Assembly: GCF_001995215.1 (NCBI RefSeq)
Contig: NZ_MUXN01000009.1
Location: 1 to 64,000, forward strand
Direction of reading: 5' to 3'
Source: Amycolatopsis azurea DSM 43854
GTDB lineage: Bacteria > Actinomycetota > Actinomycetes > Mycobacteriales > Pseudonocardiaceae
Length of the DNA stretch: 64,000 nucleotides
The position numbers and the translations under genes are program-made. Shown here in pieces: positions 16,661-25,126 of this stretch. A model generated the notes under the pieces. The model made no database searches, was not told the origin of the DNA, and was given only the letters and a program-made list of their open reading frames with translations. Position 1 is the stretch's first letter, and every line of letters starts with the position of its first letter.

Positions 16661-17599
16661 TCAAGCGCCGACGCGGGCCCGGGCGGTGGTGAGCTTGTCC
16701 GGGTTCGCGACGTCGTAGATCTCCACGATCTTCCCGTCGCGGATGACGAAGGCGTCGACGTGCTCGTCGAGCGCCCGGTACCCCTCCGAAGCGGCCTGCG
16801 GCGGGATGTAGAGCCCGAGGTCGCCGTTGACCAGCGCGAGCCTCGCCTGCTCGATGCCTGCCGGGTCGTACATCCGCATGAGCCCCTGGAACAGCCGGGT
16901 GACCTTGTCGAATCCGGTGACCGTGTGGACCGCCGTGCGCGCCTTGCCGCCGCCGTCCCCGACGAGGACGACGTCCGGATGCAGCACCTCGGCCACCGCC
17001 TGGATGTCGCCGGTGAGCATCGCGGTCATGAACTTCTCGATGATCTGCTGCTGCTCGGCGAGCGCCGTCCGGGGCGGCGGGTCGGCGTCGGCGACGGCGC
17101 GGCGGCCGCGGGAACCGTGCTGGCGCGCGGCCTCGACCGTGCAGCCCAGGATCTCGGCGATCTCGCCGAACGGCACCGAAAACGCGTCGTGCAGGACGAA
17201 CGCGACGCGCTGCTCGGCGGTCAGCCGGTCGAGGACCACCATCGCCGCCATCCGCATGCCGTCGTCGCGGACCGCGATGGTCAGCGGGTCCTCCGACGAC
17301 GGCGTGCCCAGCGGGCCGAGCACCGGCTCGGGCAGCCACTCGCCGACGTACCGCTCGCGGCGCACCACCGCCGAGCGCAACCGGTCGAGGCAGATCCGGC
17401 TGACGACGGTGGTCAGCCAGCCCTTGTGGTCCTCGATGGCCGCGCGGCGGCGCTCGTCGAGGCCGCTCAGCCGCAGCCACGACTCCTGGACCGCGTCCTC
17501 GGCGTCGGCGAGCGTGCCGGTGAGCCGGTAGGCGACCGACACCAGATGGGGGCGCAACGCGGCGAAGTTCCCGGCGAGTTCGTCCAGGGCGGTGCTCAT
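16661..17599 (-). CDS. sigJ: ECF41-family RNA polymerase sigma factor (SigJ type)
   Basis: 312 aa. Sigma region 2 (YRLTGTLADAEDAVQESWL) and region 4 (AFVLHDAFSVPFGEIAEILG) are followed by a SnoaL-like extension of about 120 residues. The three ECF41 hallmarks are present: WLPEP in the linker, DGGGK in the extension, and NPDKL near the C-terminus. In this group the extension, not a separate anti-sigma factor, controls activity (published for Bacillus and Rhodobacter members). Symbol follows the mycobacterial ECF41 member SigJ. Start ATG 17599; its only clear local target is the promoter at 16029. It is divergent from dnaG with a 45-bp gap. Confidence 0.92.
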   Translation of the reverse strand: MSTALDELAGNFAALRPHLVSVAYRLTGTLADAEDAVQESWLRLSGLDERRRAAIEDHKGWLTTVVSRICLDRLRSAVVRRERYVGEWLPEPVLGPLGTPSSEDPLTIAVRDDGMRMAAMVVLDRLTAEQRVAFVLHDAFSVPFGEIAEILGCTVEAARQHGSRGRRAVADADPPPRTALAEQQQIIEKFMTAMLTGDIQAVAEVLHPDVVLVGDGGGKARTAVHTVTGFDKVTRLFQGLMRMYDPAGIEQARLALVNGDLGLYIPPQAASEGYRALDEHVDAFVIRDGKIVEIYDVANPDKLTTARARVGA

Positions 17600-17644
17600 T
17601 CCCCGAGTGTGCCGCACAGCGCTCCGCGAGCGGCAACTAGAGTG

Positions 17645-19549
17645 ATGAGCGTGGCAGGACGGATTCGGGAGAGCGACATCGCGGAGGTGCGCGAGCGCAA
17701 CCGGATCGACGAGGTCATCGGTGATTACGTGGCGCTGCGCAGCGCCGGCGGCGGCAGCCTGAAGGGGCTTTGCCCGTTCCACAACGAGAAGACCCCGTCG
17801 TTCAATGTGCGCCCCACCCACGGCACCTTCCACTGCTTCGGCTGTGGCGAGGGCGGTGACGTGATCAAGTTCATCCAGAAGATGGACCTGATCTCGTTCG
17901 TCGAGGCCGTCGAGCGGCTCGCGGACCGCGCGGGCTTCCGGCTGACCTACGAAGGCGGCGGCGGAAGCGTCCAGCGCGATCGCGGCACCCGCGCCCGGCT
18001 GATCGAAGCCCACCGCGCGGCCCAGGAGTTCTACGCCGAGCAGCTGCTCACCCCGGACGCGCGCGCGGCCCGGGACTTCCTCTCCGAACGGGGTTTCGAC
18101 GCCGCCGCCGCGCAGACGTTCGGCTGTGGGTACGCCCCGGCGGGCTGGGACAAGCTCACGAAGCATCTGCTCAACCGCGGGTTCGAGGTCAAGGAACTGC
18201 TCACGGCCGGGCTCGCGAAGGAAGGGCAGCGCGGGCCGATGGACCGGTTCAACCGGCGCCTGCTCTGGCCCATCCGCGACGTCGGCAACGAGGTCGTCGG
18301 GTTCGGCGCGCGGCGCCTGTACGACGACGACCGCGTCTCGGCGAAGTACCTGAACACCGCGGAATCGCCGATCTACAAGAAGTCGCAGGTGATGTTCGGC
18401 CTCGACCTGGCCAAACGTGAGATCGCGAAGCGGCACCAGGTCGTCGTGGTCGAGGGCTACACCGACGTGATGGCGATGCACGCCGCCGGGGTCCCGACGG
18501 CCGTCGCGTCGTCGGGGACGGCGTTCGGCGAGGACCACATGAAGGTCCTCCGGCGGCTGATGATGGACGACGACGCCTTCCGCGGCGAAGTGATCTTCAC
18601 CTTCGACGGTGACGAAGCCGGTCAGAAGGCGGCGTTGAAGGCTTTCGAGGGTGACCAGACGTTCGCCGGGCAGACCTACATCGCGGTCGCCCCCGACGGC
18701 ATGGACCCCTGCGAACTCCGGCTGGCGAAGGGCGACACCGCGGTGCGCGACCTGGTCGCGCGGCGGATCCCGCTGTTCGAGTTCGCGATCAAGAGCATGC
18801 TCAAGGCCTTCGACCTCGACTCCGTCGACGGTCAGGTCGCGGCGTTGCAGAAGACCGTGCCGATGGTCGCCGGGATCAAGGACCGCGCCAGCCGCGACGG
18901 CTACGCGTCGAAACTCGCCTGGTGGGTCGGCTGGCAGGACGCGGCCCAGGTGGTGAACCGGGTCCGCGGCAGCGCGGGGGCCACGGCGAAACGCAGCGCC
19001 ACCGTCGAAGCCCGGCGGCCCGCCCCGGCGGCCACCGCCACCGCCGAGGAGGACCTGCCGAGGCCCGCGCCCGGCGATCCGCGGTTCATCGCGCAGCGCG
19101 AGGCGCTCAAGGCGGCGCTGCAACAGCCGATGCTCGCCGGGACCGAGTACGACGCGCTCCCCGAGGACGCGTTCACCCATCCGGTTTACATCGCCATCCA
19201 CAAGGCGTTGCTGTCGGCCGGGGGAGCGGGTTCCGGGCTGACCGGGCCCGCCCTGCTCGACGCGGCCGCCCCGCACTGTCCGCAGGGGACGGTGCGGCGG
19301 GTGCTCAGCGAACTGTCGGTGGAACCCCTGCGCGCCAAGGGCGAGGTCGACTCGCGCTACATCTCCGCGCAGCTCGCGGCGGTGCAGGAAAGCCTGGTCG
19401 GCCGCCAGATCAACGAGATCAAGTCGAAGCTCCAGCGGCTGTCCCCGGTCGAGGCGCCGGACGACTACCGCGCGCTGTTCGGCGACCTCGTCGCGCTCGA
19501 GCAGTACCGGAAGGCGCTGAAGGAACAGGCCATCGGCGGATTGGACTGA
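17645..19549 (+). CDS. dnaG: DNA primase
   Basis: 634 aa. Synthesises RNA primers at the replication fork with DnaB. CHC2 zinc finger: Cys43-x2-His46-x17-Cys64-x2-Cys67. The catalytic core follows, then TOPRIM with Glu270 in VVVEGYTDV and Asp321/Asp323 in FTFDGDEAG. The C-terminal third is a helical helicase-binding region after an Ala/Pro-rich linker (about 450-480). ATG at 17645 is used; a GTG two codons later is an equally good start. Length and motifs are normal. It probably also drives the two genes after it; the next starts 2 bp past its stop. Confidence 0.97.
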   Translation: MSVAGRIRESDIAEVRERNRIDEVIGDYVALRSAGGGSLKGLCPFHNEKTPSFNVRPTHGTFHCFGCGEGGDVIKFIQKMDLISFVEAVERLADRAGFRLTYEGGGGSVQRDRGTRARLIEAHRAAQEFYAEQLLTPDARAARDFLSERGFDAAAAQTFGCGYAPAGWDKLTKHLLNRGFEVKELLTAGLAKEGQRGPMDRFNRRLLWPIRDVGNEVVGFGARRLYDDDRVSAKYLNTAESPIYKKSQVMFGLDLAKREIAKRHQVVVVEGYTDVMAMHAAGVPTAVASSGTAFGEDHMKVLRRLMMDDDAFRGEVIFTFDGDEAGQKAALKAFEGDQTFAGQTYIAVAPDGMDPCELRLAKGDTAVRDLVARRIPLFEFAIKSMLKAFDLDSVDGQVAALQKTVPMVAGIKDRASRDGYASKLAWWVGWQDAAQVVNRVRGSAGATAKRSATVEARRPAPAATATAEEDLPRPAPGDPRFIAQREALKAALQQPMLAGTEYDALPEDAFTHPVYIAIHKALLSAGGAGSGLTGPALLDAAAPHCPQGTVRRVLSELSVEPLRAKGEVDSRYISAQLAAVQESLVGRQINEIKSKLQRLSPVEAPDDYRALFGDLVALEQYRKALKEQAIGGLD

Positions 19550-19551
19550 GC

Positions 19552-20064
19552 ATGGGCTGGCTGCGTCACCTGCTGGGTGAGCGTGTCCCGGCGGATTTCG
19601 ACGGCACGCTGGACGACGGCGAGCACGTCGTCGGCGGCGCGGCGGTCGAAGGCGGCGGATACCTGCTGGTCACGGCGCTGGGCCTGTGGATCCCGGGCCC
19701 GCGGCGGGTCGGCTGGCATCTGGTCGGCAAGGCCGCCTGGTCCGACGGCGTGCTCACCCTGACCGAGTCCGAGGAGGCCGGGACCGCGGGGAAGGCCGTC
19801 CTGCTGGCCGACAAGACCCCGATCCGGTTCCGGCTCACCCGGCCGGGCAAGGTCCCGATCCTGCTGCGGCAGCGCGTCGATGGCTCGATCCGGGGACGGC
19901 ACCGCAAGGACCTCGAAACCGGGGGAGCGTGGTTCGTCGAGCGCAAGGTCCCCGGCCAGGACGGCACGGTGTTGCAGGTGCGGCCCGATCCGGGCACGGA
20001 CGTCGACGTGATCAAGGCGATCGCCGAGGAAGCGGCGGAGAAACTGGCCAAGCCGCGCGGCTAG
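19552..20064 (+). CDS. Conserved hypothetical protein downstream of dnaG
   Basis: 170 aa, no signal peptide or membrane helix. It looks like a single beta-rich domain: short strands such as YLLVTALGLWIPGPRRVGWHLV and GVLTLTESEE, then a basic region RQRVDGSIRGRHRK and a helical tail. The pattern (value tested against a threshold-like loop, PH-domain-like strands) is seen in uncharacterised actinobacterial proteins next to dnaG. The ATG lies 2 bp after the primase stop, so it is translationally linked with primase. Function unknown. Confidence 0.8.
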   Translation: MGWLRHLLGERVPADFDGTLDDGEHVVGGAAVEGGGYLLVTALGLWIPGPRRVGWHLVGKAAWSDGVLTLTESEEAGTAGKAVLLADKTPIRFRLTRPGKVPILLRQRVDGSIRGRHRKDLETGGAWFVERKVPGQDGTVLQVRPDPGTDVDVIKAIAEEAAEKLAKPRG

Positions 20065-20097
20065 CAGTACGCTCGTACTGTATCGCTGGGAGGCGCC

Positions 20098-20862
20098 ATG
20101 TGGGATCCGGTCAAGTACCTCGACTACGCCGACCTGCGGGCCCGGCCGTTCTACGACCTCGTCGGGCGGATACCGGCCGAGAAGCCGCGCCGGGTCGCCG
20201 ACCTCGGTTGTGGCCCCGGCAACCTGACCGCCGACCTGGCGGAACGCTGGCCGGACGCGATCATCGAAGCCAGTGACAGTTCACCCGAAATGGTCGAGGC
20301 CGCCCGCTCGCGGGGCGTCGACGCGCGAGTCCTCGACGTCAACGACTGGGAGCCCGAACCGGACACCGACGTCGTCATCTCGAACGCCGTGCTCCAGTGG
20401 GTCCCGGAACATCGTGTCCTGCTTCGTCGCTGGGTGGACCTCCTGCCGTCTGGGGCGACGCTCGCGTTCCAAGTCCCCGGCAACTTCGACGCGCCGTCGC
20501 ACGCCCTGGTCCGCGCCCTCGCGCGCACCAAGGAATGGGCTCCGCGCCTGGCCGACGTCGTCTTGCGGGAGAACGAGGCCGTCGACAGCCCGCTCGGCTA
20601 CGGGAACCTCCTCGCCGACGCGGGCTGTGCCGTCGACGCCTGGGAGACGACTTATCTCCAACGGCTGACCGGCGAGGACGCCGTACTCGAATGGATCACC
20701 GGCACGTCGCTGCGGCCGGTCAAGGAAGCCCTCCCCGGCGCCGACTGGGACCACTTCCGCGCGCAGGTCGCCCGCGAACTGGACAAGGCCTACCCGTCGC
20801 GGCCCGACGGGACCACGTGGTTCGAGTTCCGGCGCGTCTTCGTGGTCGCCGTCGTACCGTGA
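20098..20862 (+). CDS. tam: Trans-aconitate 2-methyltransferase
   Basis: 254 aa SAM-dependent methyltransferase. Motif I is VADLGCGPGNLTADLAERW at about residue 32, motif II ends in ASDSSPEMVEAA, and the stretch DVVISNAVLQWVPEH followed by LAFQVPGNFDAPSH is specific to Tam. The N-terminus (MWDPVKYLDYADLRARPFYDL) is also the Tam hallmark. Tam methylates trans-aconitate, which otherwise inhibits aconitase. Start ATG follows a GGGAGG site. The gene ends directly in a terminator hairpin, so it closes the dnaG-led group. Confidence 0.93.
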   Translation: MWDPVKYLDYADLRARPFYDLVGRIPAEKPRRVADLGCGPGNLTADLAERWPDAIIEASDSSPEMVEAARSRGVDARVLDVNDWEPEPDTDVVISNAVLQWVPEHRVLLRRWVDLLPSGATLAFQVPGNFDAPSHALVRALARTKEWAPRLADVVLRENEAVDSPLGYGNLLADAGCAVDAWETTYLQRLTGEDAVLEWITGTSLRPVKEALPGADWDHFRAQVARELDKAYPSRPDGTTWFEFRRVFVVAVVP

Positions 20863-20895
20863 AAAGGCCCTCCACGTGCAGGTGGAGGGCCCTTT
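20863..20895. terminator. Hairpin terminator after tam
   Basis: Stem AAAGGCCCTCCAC / GTGGAGGGCCCTTT with a short GTGCAG-region loop begins immediately after the tam stop codon. It also lies 20 bp past the end of the converging small gene, so it may serve both strands. Confidence 0.85.
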
Positions 20896-20914
20896 CGGCT
20901 TGTCGTGAGCGGGG

Positions 20915-21094
20915 TCAGCGCTGAGACCGTCCGAACCTCTCGCCGACCTTGGCGCGAGCGACCCCGGCGGCGCCCTGCACCATGGGGTGGTCAGCGACCT
21001 TGCGGTACGTCCGCACGATCTGCTCGTACCGTCCCCGGCCGGCCTTCGCGCCCAACACGTAGCCCGCGGCCGCACCCAGCAGGAACATCTTCAT
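20915..21094 (-). CDS. Small YtxH-like single-helix membrane protein
   Basis: 59 aa. It begins MKMFLLGAAAGYVLGAKAGR, a glycine-rich hydrophobic helix ending in basic residues, then RYEQIVRTYRKVADHPMVQ, the pattern of small actinobacterial YtxH-like proteins (G-Y-x-L-G-x-x-A-G-R-x-R-Y-E-x-I). The start is the ATG at 21094; no alternative gives the motif. Role is unknown; these proteins are often stress-associated. It converges with tam across the terminator. Confidence 0.8.
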   Translation of the reverse strand: MKMFLLGAAAGYVLGAKAGRGRYEQIVRTYRKVADHPMVQGAAGVARAKVGERFGRSQR

Positions 21095-21257
21095 CCGAGT
21101 CCACGCCTCCGTTCGATCTTGCTCCGACTGTCATTGTCCCTCAAAACGCGAGCTTGACGAGGTGACGTCGAAAGTGGGGGGTGGGTGCGCGGGCATCCGA
21201 GGGCATGGGCTAAAGTTCTCTCATCGGTCGGAGCGATCCGGCTGGTACGGAGCACAA

Positions 21258-21330
21258 TCCCCTGTAGCTCAACTGGCAGAGCATTCGGCTGTTAACCGGA
21301 GGGTTCTTGGTTCGAGTCCAAGCGGGGGAG
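21258..21330 (+). tRNA. tRNA-Asn (GTT anticodon)
   Basis: 73 nt cloverleaf. Acceptor TCCCCTG pairs with CGGGGGA (one T-G), discriminator G; anticodon stem TTCGG/CCGGA closes loop CTGTTAA with anticodon GTT; the T arm is CTTGG TTCGAGT CCAAG. CCA is not encoded. A hairpin terminator follows 3 bp later. Single tRNA genes are frequent integration sites, and the DNA that follows is degenerate, but I found no duplicated 3' end. Confidence 0.96.
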
Positions 21331-21333
21331 CAC

Positions 21334-21361
21334 AAGGCCTAGGTCATCTGACCTGGGCCTT
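21334..21361 (+). terminator. Terminator after tRNA-Asn
   Basis: AAGGCCTAGGTC / GACCTGGGCCTT, twelve pairs with one mismatch and a 4-base loop, followed by CTTCGTTTCT. Position directly after the tRNA supports a terminator. Confidence 0.75.
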
Positions 21362-21690
21362 CTTCGTTTCTGGGGTACGAGGGACGATGCACCTCGCGCT
21401 GAGCGCTCCGGTTTGGTGTCCCGGTGTCCCGGCGTCGCGCAGCGTCATCTTGCCTGCCCGTACTTCCTTTGCCATCTCGGCCAGTATCGGGTCCTGCCCC
21501 TTGGTCGCCGTCCGGAGCGCGAACTCGCGGACCGCGCCGAGCCTGCTCAGGTCCAGGTTCAGCGGTGGAATCCGGTGGCGTGGTCGTAGTCGCGGTTCTT
21601 CCCCTGATGCCGACGATGTCCCAGACCGCCATGACCCAGCCGTCCCCGGCGATCATCGCCACCGCTTCGAAGGGGGCGTCGAAGATCAGA
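21346..21690 (-). pseudogene. Probable gene remnant
   Basis: On the minus strand two frames carry protein-like but disconnected segments: one reads DAPFEAVAMIAGDGWVMAVW, the other, further downstream, LDLSRLGAVREFALRTATKG and ILAEMAKEVRAGKMTLRDAG before a stop at 21346. Neither has a plausible start, and stops interrupt both. I read this as one or two decayed genes after the tRNA. I do not recognise the family, and accidental open frames in high-GC DNA remain possible. Confidence 0.4.
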
Positions 21691-21692
21691 GT

Positions 21693-21745
21693 GAGGGGTG
21701 TGTGGAAATAGAGACGGTGAACGTCCCTATTTCCACACACCCCTT
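21693..21745. repeat. Inverted repeat, 24-bp arms
   Basis: Arms at 21693-21716 and 21722-21745 (core GGGGTGTGTGGAAATAG) match with two mismatches around a 5-base loop. It lies in the degenerate stretch, not next to an intact gene end, so it is more like a dispersed palindromic element than a terminator. Confidence 0.75.
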
Positions 21746-21944
21746 CGTAACCGGACCGGTCACGCGGGACTGTAGTGACCAGAGCTCCGCGACGGCGGTC
21801 CACCAGGCGAGCGCGGGCTGACACGCGAAAGGGTTACTGTCCATAGTGGACGGACATGCTTGGGCCAGGTTGGTTCACGATAGGCGAACAGCGATCTGCC
21901 CGCGTCGAGGAATGTGCGCACCGCGCCGATGACATGATCCGGTC

Positions 21945-22451
21945 ATGGCTCTCATTGAGGTAGCGCGTGGCGATATCACCGAAGAGAACGTGGACGCTGT
22001 GGTGACCGCTGCCAACGAGTCGTTGCTCGGTGGTGGAGGAGTCGATGGGGTCGTCCACCGGGCGGCAGGACCTCGGCTGGCCGAGGCGGGTGCTGCCATC
22101 GGGCCGTGTCCGCCCGGCGACGCGATGGCAACGTCGGCGTTCGATCTCGACCCGCCGGTTCGCCACGTCATCCACACTGTCGGTCCAGTCTGGGAAGGCG
22201 GTGACCAGGGCGAGGCAGAGACCCTGGCCTCGTGCTACCGCCGAAGCGTCCAGGTCGCAGATGAGCTCGGCGTGCGCAGCCTGGCCTTCCCCGCCATCGC
22301 CACCGGCGTATATGGATATCCCGCCGACCAAGCGGCGCACATCGCGGTCGCGACGCTCAGATCCACGCCGACTCACGTTCAGCGGATCCGGCTGGTCGCG
22401 TTTGATCAAGACACCTACGAGCACCTCACGGCCGCACTGCGAGGACAATAG
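21945..22451 (+). CDS. Macro domain protein (ADP-ribose/O-acetyl-ADP-ribose binding)
   Basis: 168 aa, a stand-alone macro domain. Ligand-binding motifs are intact: VARGDITEENVDAVVTAANE, GGGGVDGVVHRAAG, then FPAIATGVYGYPADQA, matching the MacroD/YmdB type that hydrolyses O-acetyl-ADP-ribose or removes mono-ADP-ribose from Asp/Glu. No second domain is present. It stands alone between the degenerate stretch and a converging PASTA gene, about 600 bp after tRNA-Asn, so it may have arrived with an integrated segment. No partner ADP-ribosyltransferase or sirtuin is seen nearby. Confidence 0.9.
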   Translation: MALIEVARGDITEENVDAVVTAANESLLGGGGVDGVVHRAAGPRLAEAGAAIGPCPPGDAMATSAFDLDPPVRHVIHTVGPVWEGGDQGEAETLASCYRRSVQVADELGVRSLAFPAIATGVYGYPADQAAHIAVATLRSTPTHVQRIRLVAFDQDTYEHLTAALRGQ

Positions 22452-22647
22452 ACCGAGATCGCTGTCCGGGCCACGTACCGGGCTCGGCGAAGCCTTCTAT
22501 CCCGGTGGGGACCCGCGGTCAGACTGCTTGAGCTGGTGTGCCCCGAGTGCCGCCCGAACCGATTCCGTTCCAAGGACTCCTGAAATGGCTGTTGGTTTCA
22601 ACCAAATCGTCAGCCGACTTTGATTTGAAGTCCGATTCTCGTATTCA

Positions 22648-23010
22648 TCACTCGGGTGCGCTGTCCTTACTGACGTCGTCGGTCGTCTCCTCCGGATCTT
22701 TTTCGGCGGAGAGCACGTCCGGGTCCGGGAGAGGCCGTCGAGGCTCTCGTACACCGGCCGCTCCGCCGGGACCGGCGCTGCGGAAACGCACTCTGACGCT
22801 GTCCCAGCGATACACGTGGTTGCCTGCCGGCGGGTCCTGCTCGGTGATCACCCACACGCCAGGCCAGGTCAGGGCGCCCAGCGGAGGGCCGTCCGGGTCT
22901 GGCTGCGCCAGGGCCACTCCAGCCTCGGACGCGACCTGGCGAGCGTCGCTGACCGTCATTCCCACGACGTCCGGAACGACGACGAGGTCCGCATGGCGGT
23001 GCCCACCCAT
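22648..23010 (-). CDS. Single-PASTA-domain protein
   Basis: 120 aa. One PASTA domain occupies about residues 8-75: VVVPDVVGMTVSDARQVA, AGVALAQPDPDG, then ITEQDPPAG and VRVRF. A polar acidic tail follows (DPEETTDDVSKDS). PASTA domains bind muropeptides or beta-lactams when outside the cell, but no signal peptide or membrane helix is visible here, so it may be cytoplasmic or exported by another route. ATG 23010 is chosen; an ATG at 23028 adds six residues. It converges on the macro-domain gene. Confidence 0.8.
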   Translation of the reverse strand: MGGHRHADLVVVPDVVGMTVSDARQVASEAGVALAQPDPDGPPLGALTWPGVWVITEQDPPAGNHVYRWDSVRVRFRSAGPGGAAGVREPRRPLPDPDVLSAEKDPEETTDDVSKDSAPE

Positions 23011-23246
23011 GGACGAAGTATGGCGCATTGGGGCGCGCTCTCGACCTTTTGCGAGCCACTTTCGCCTCACCTGACACCCGTTCTGGACTTTTCGGCCGGG
23101 TGAGGGGAATAACGGGACATGGCATGAGAGTTCGACTACGCTGGCCACTCGGCCGGTTACGCTCGTGTGTTGATCGAGGGTGACGCGGTCGGGCCGGAGG
23201 GGCGGCCAGCAGGGGAGATGTCGGGCGACGGGGAGGGCGAGCCGAC

Positions 23247-23711
23247 GTGTCATTGAATGTGGCCAAGTTGCTGCAGCAGGCAGGTGAGCTTGATGCCGAG
23301 CTGGAGCAGGCCCGGTACACCGGTCGATCTGCCGACGGTGTCGCGTCGGCGGTGGTGACCGGTCAGGGCAAGCTGGTGGACCTGACGATCGCGGATCACG
23401 TGATCCGGAGTTCTCATCCACAGCGGCTGGGACCGGCGGTGCTGGAGGCGGTGTCCGCGGCCCGGCGTGCGGCCGCTCAGGTCAGCGCCGCCAAGATGCG
23501 CGCAGTGGTGGACAAGGACCAGGAGTGGGTGCCCGAGCACACCCCTGGATCAGTGGTCGCGCAGCAGAATGACAGCGCGCCATCACCTGCTTCCCGAACT
23601 GCGACGGTGGCCGAGCCGCGCCGAACGCGACCTGAAGTCGAAGAGGAGAGTTTCGATCAGCTCGACTTCCTGGGCGATGACGTGGAGGACGAGGGGCGGG
23701 ATCGCTGGTGA
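23247..23711 (+). CDS. YbaB/EbfC-family protein with acidic tail
   Basis: 154 aa. The N-terminal 90 residues follow the YbaB/EbfC plan: coiled helix (KLLQQAGELDAELEQARY), a beta hairpin (VASAVVTGQGKLVDLTI), and a second helix (VLEAVSAARRAAAQVSAAKM). The last 60 residues are disordered and acidic. In actinobacteria such proteins, distinct from nucleoid EbfC beside recR, head cassettes of small helical ESX/WXG-like genes. GTG at 23247 is followed by a downstream gene whose GTG overlaps the stop. It starts a five-gene cassette ending at 25719. Confidence 0.8.
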   Translation: MSLNVAKLLQQAGELDAELEQARYTGRSADGVASAVVTGQGKLVDLTIADHVIRSSHPQRLGPAVLEAVSAARRAAAQVSAAKMRAVVDKDQEWVPEHTPGSVVAQQNDSAPSPASRTATVAEPRRTRPEVEEESFDQLDFLGDDVEDEGRDRW

Positions 23712-24019
23712 GCTACGAGAACGAGCTGTATCACCTGGCGAAAGAGATCGACGCGTCAGCGGCTGCGGTGGAGCAGGCTGCGGCGGGTGCGGCGCGCGAT
23801 CGTGTCACGTGGACGTTGCCGGGCGAGTTGGGGTCGGTGACCGTGACCGGCGCCGGTGAACTGGTCGATGTGTCGGTGGACGTGGCCGCGATGAAGGACT
23901 ACAGCGCGTCGAGTCTGTCTCGTCAGCTGTTGCTGGGGATTCAGCGGGCTGAGGAGGCCGCGGTCCGGAGGTATGACGCGGCGATCGCGGCGGTCCAAAA
24001 CGAGGAGCGGCTGGTATGA
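23708..24019 (+). CDS. Second YbaB/EbfC-like protein
   Basis: 103 aa. Again helix-hairpin-helix: MSYENELYHLAKEIDASAAAV, then LGSVTVTGAGELVDVSVDV and SLSRQLLLGIQRAEEAAVRR. It lacks the acidic tail of its neighbour; the pair may form a heterodimer (inference). GTG 23708 overlaps the previous stop by 4 bp, and its own stop overlaps the next ATG by 4 bp. Confidence 0.78.
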   Translation: MSYENELYHLAKEIDASAAAVEQAAAGAARDRVTWTLPGELGSVTVTGAGELVDVSVDVAAMKDYSASSLSRQLLLGIQRAEEAAVRRYDAAIAAVQNEERLV

Positions 24020-24399
24020 GTCTTCCGGATCCGTTCGACCCTGGGCCCGGCAAGGGCTATCACGTCTATCCGGAGAAACTGCGGGCCGCGGCCGACGCCA
24101 TCGCGGACGCGGCGGGCCTGCTGCAGACCTTCGCGGTGGTGAATCTGGCGGATGTCGCGCTCGGCCCGTACGACCTCGGTTTGCCGGGTACCGCGACGAG
24201 GCTGATGCCCGGGCTCAACGGCACGGGGACGGTGGACCGGTACAACGCGGCCATCGACACGATTCGGCGGATCACGGCCGAGAATTCGACCCAGCTCGCC
24301 GTGTTGAGCGCGGCCTTGGGCAAGGCCGCGAACCATTACGAGCAGCTCGATCAGGAGGCGTATGAGCGGATGAAGAAGCTGGAGGGTGAGATCAAGTGA
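24016..24399 (+). CDS. Small helical ESX/WXG100-like protein
   Basis: 127 aa. N-terminal GPGKGYHVYPEKLRAAADAI leads into long amphipathic helices with a turn rich in Gly/Pro in the middle and a final helix ANHYEQLDQEAYERMKKLEG. Size and helical hairpin are compatible with WXG100/PE-like type VII secretion partners, but a clear WxG is not present. Coupled by ATGA overlaps on both sides. A pairing with the next, larger helical protein is likely from gene order. Confidence 0.65.
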   Translation: MSLPDPFDPGPGKGYHVYPEKLRAAADAIADAAGLLQTFAVVNLADVALGPYDLGLPGTATRLMPGLNGTGTVDRYNAAIDTIRRITAENSTQLAVLSAALGKAANHYEQLDQEAYERMKKLEGEIK

Positions 24400-25126
24400 C
24401 CACACCCGATCCTGGCCAGGCCGCCGCGGACCTCGCCACCATGAACTACCCGGAGGGTGCGGACCAGAAGATCCGGCAGTACGCGGATCTGATCGGCGCG
24501 AACGGGATCATCGGACTGCTCGACAAGCTCCGCGTGTTCGTCGCCGGCGACCTGGAAAAGACGTTGAGGCTGGCCGAAGCGTTTGCCAGGGAGAGCAAGT
24601 TGAAGCACGTCGCCGAAATCGTCAACGACGCCAAGCTGTCGTTGACGGCTGCGTGGCATGGTGACGCGTACGATCAGTTCTCCCTGTATTCCGGGATGGT
24701 CGTCGACAGCTTGAACAAGGGCCAGGTCTCCATCACGAGCCTGACCAAAACGATGAGCGCGGTCGCTGTGACGGTGATCAGTACCTACAAGAATCTCTTG
24801 GTCACGCTGGGGAACTGTGCGGTCAGCTTGTCGGCGCTGGGCGGTAAGGTCGGGATTCTTCTCGGGAGCGCGCTGGTACCGCGCTGGCGCCACTCGCGGT
24901 CAAGGATTTCTTCGACGCGGTCAATTCGGCCTTCGAGAAGTTCTGGAATGAGTGCATCAAGTTGATCTCCGGCCTGATCACGGACATCGGGGCGCTGGTC
25001 GGGAGCAGCCTCGAGTTCACGGTCGTCGAAACCAACTTCCCCAAGATCCCGGATGTCGGCACGAGTGTCGAGGTGGTCGGGGAACCTCGCCGCTGGCGGG
25101 TCAAACCAGGAGCGGATCCTTCGTGA
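24396..25126 (+). pseudogene. WXG/ESX-like helical protein, frameshifted at about 24881
   Basis: The reading frame from the coupled GTG at 24396 is healthy through LGGKVGILLGSALVP, then turns into Arg/Ser-rich nonsense and stops at 24965. One base lower, the other frame continues as LAPLAVKDFFDAVNSAFEKF and runs to TGA 25124-25126, which overlaps the GTG of the next gene exactly as the other cassette junctions do. Restoring one G (or C) near 24881 gives a 243-aa protein: N-terminal helices with a WHG turn (TAAWHGDAYDQF, like WXG100), a hydrophobic pair and a soluble tail. Either a recent deletion or a sequencing error. Confidence 0.75.

Noticed and set aside
24870-24890. Programmed frameshift as an explanation for the WXG-like gene
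   Set aside because: No slippery heptamer or downstream stem is seen; a simple one-base loss explains it better.
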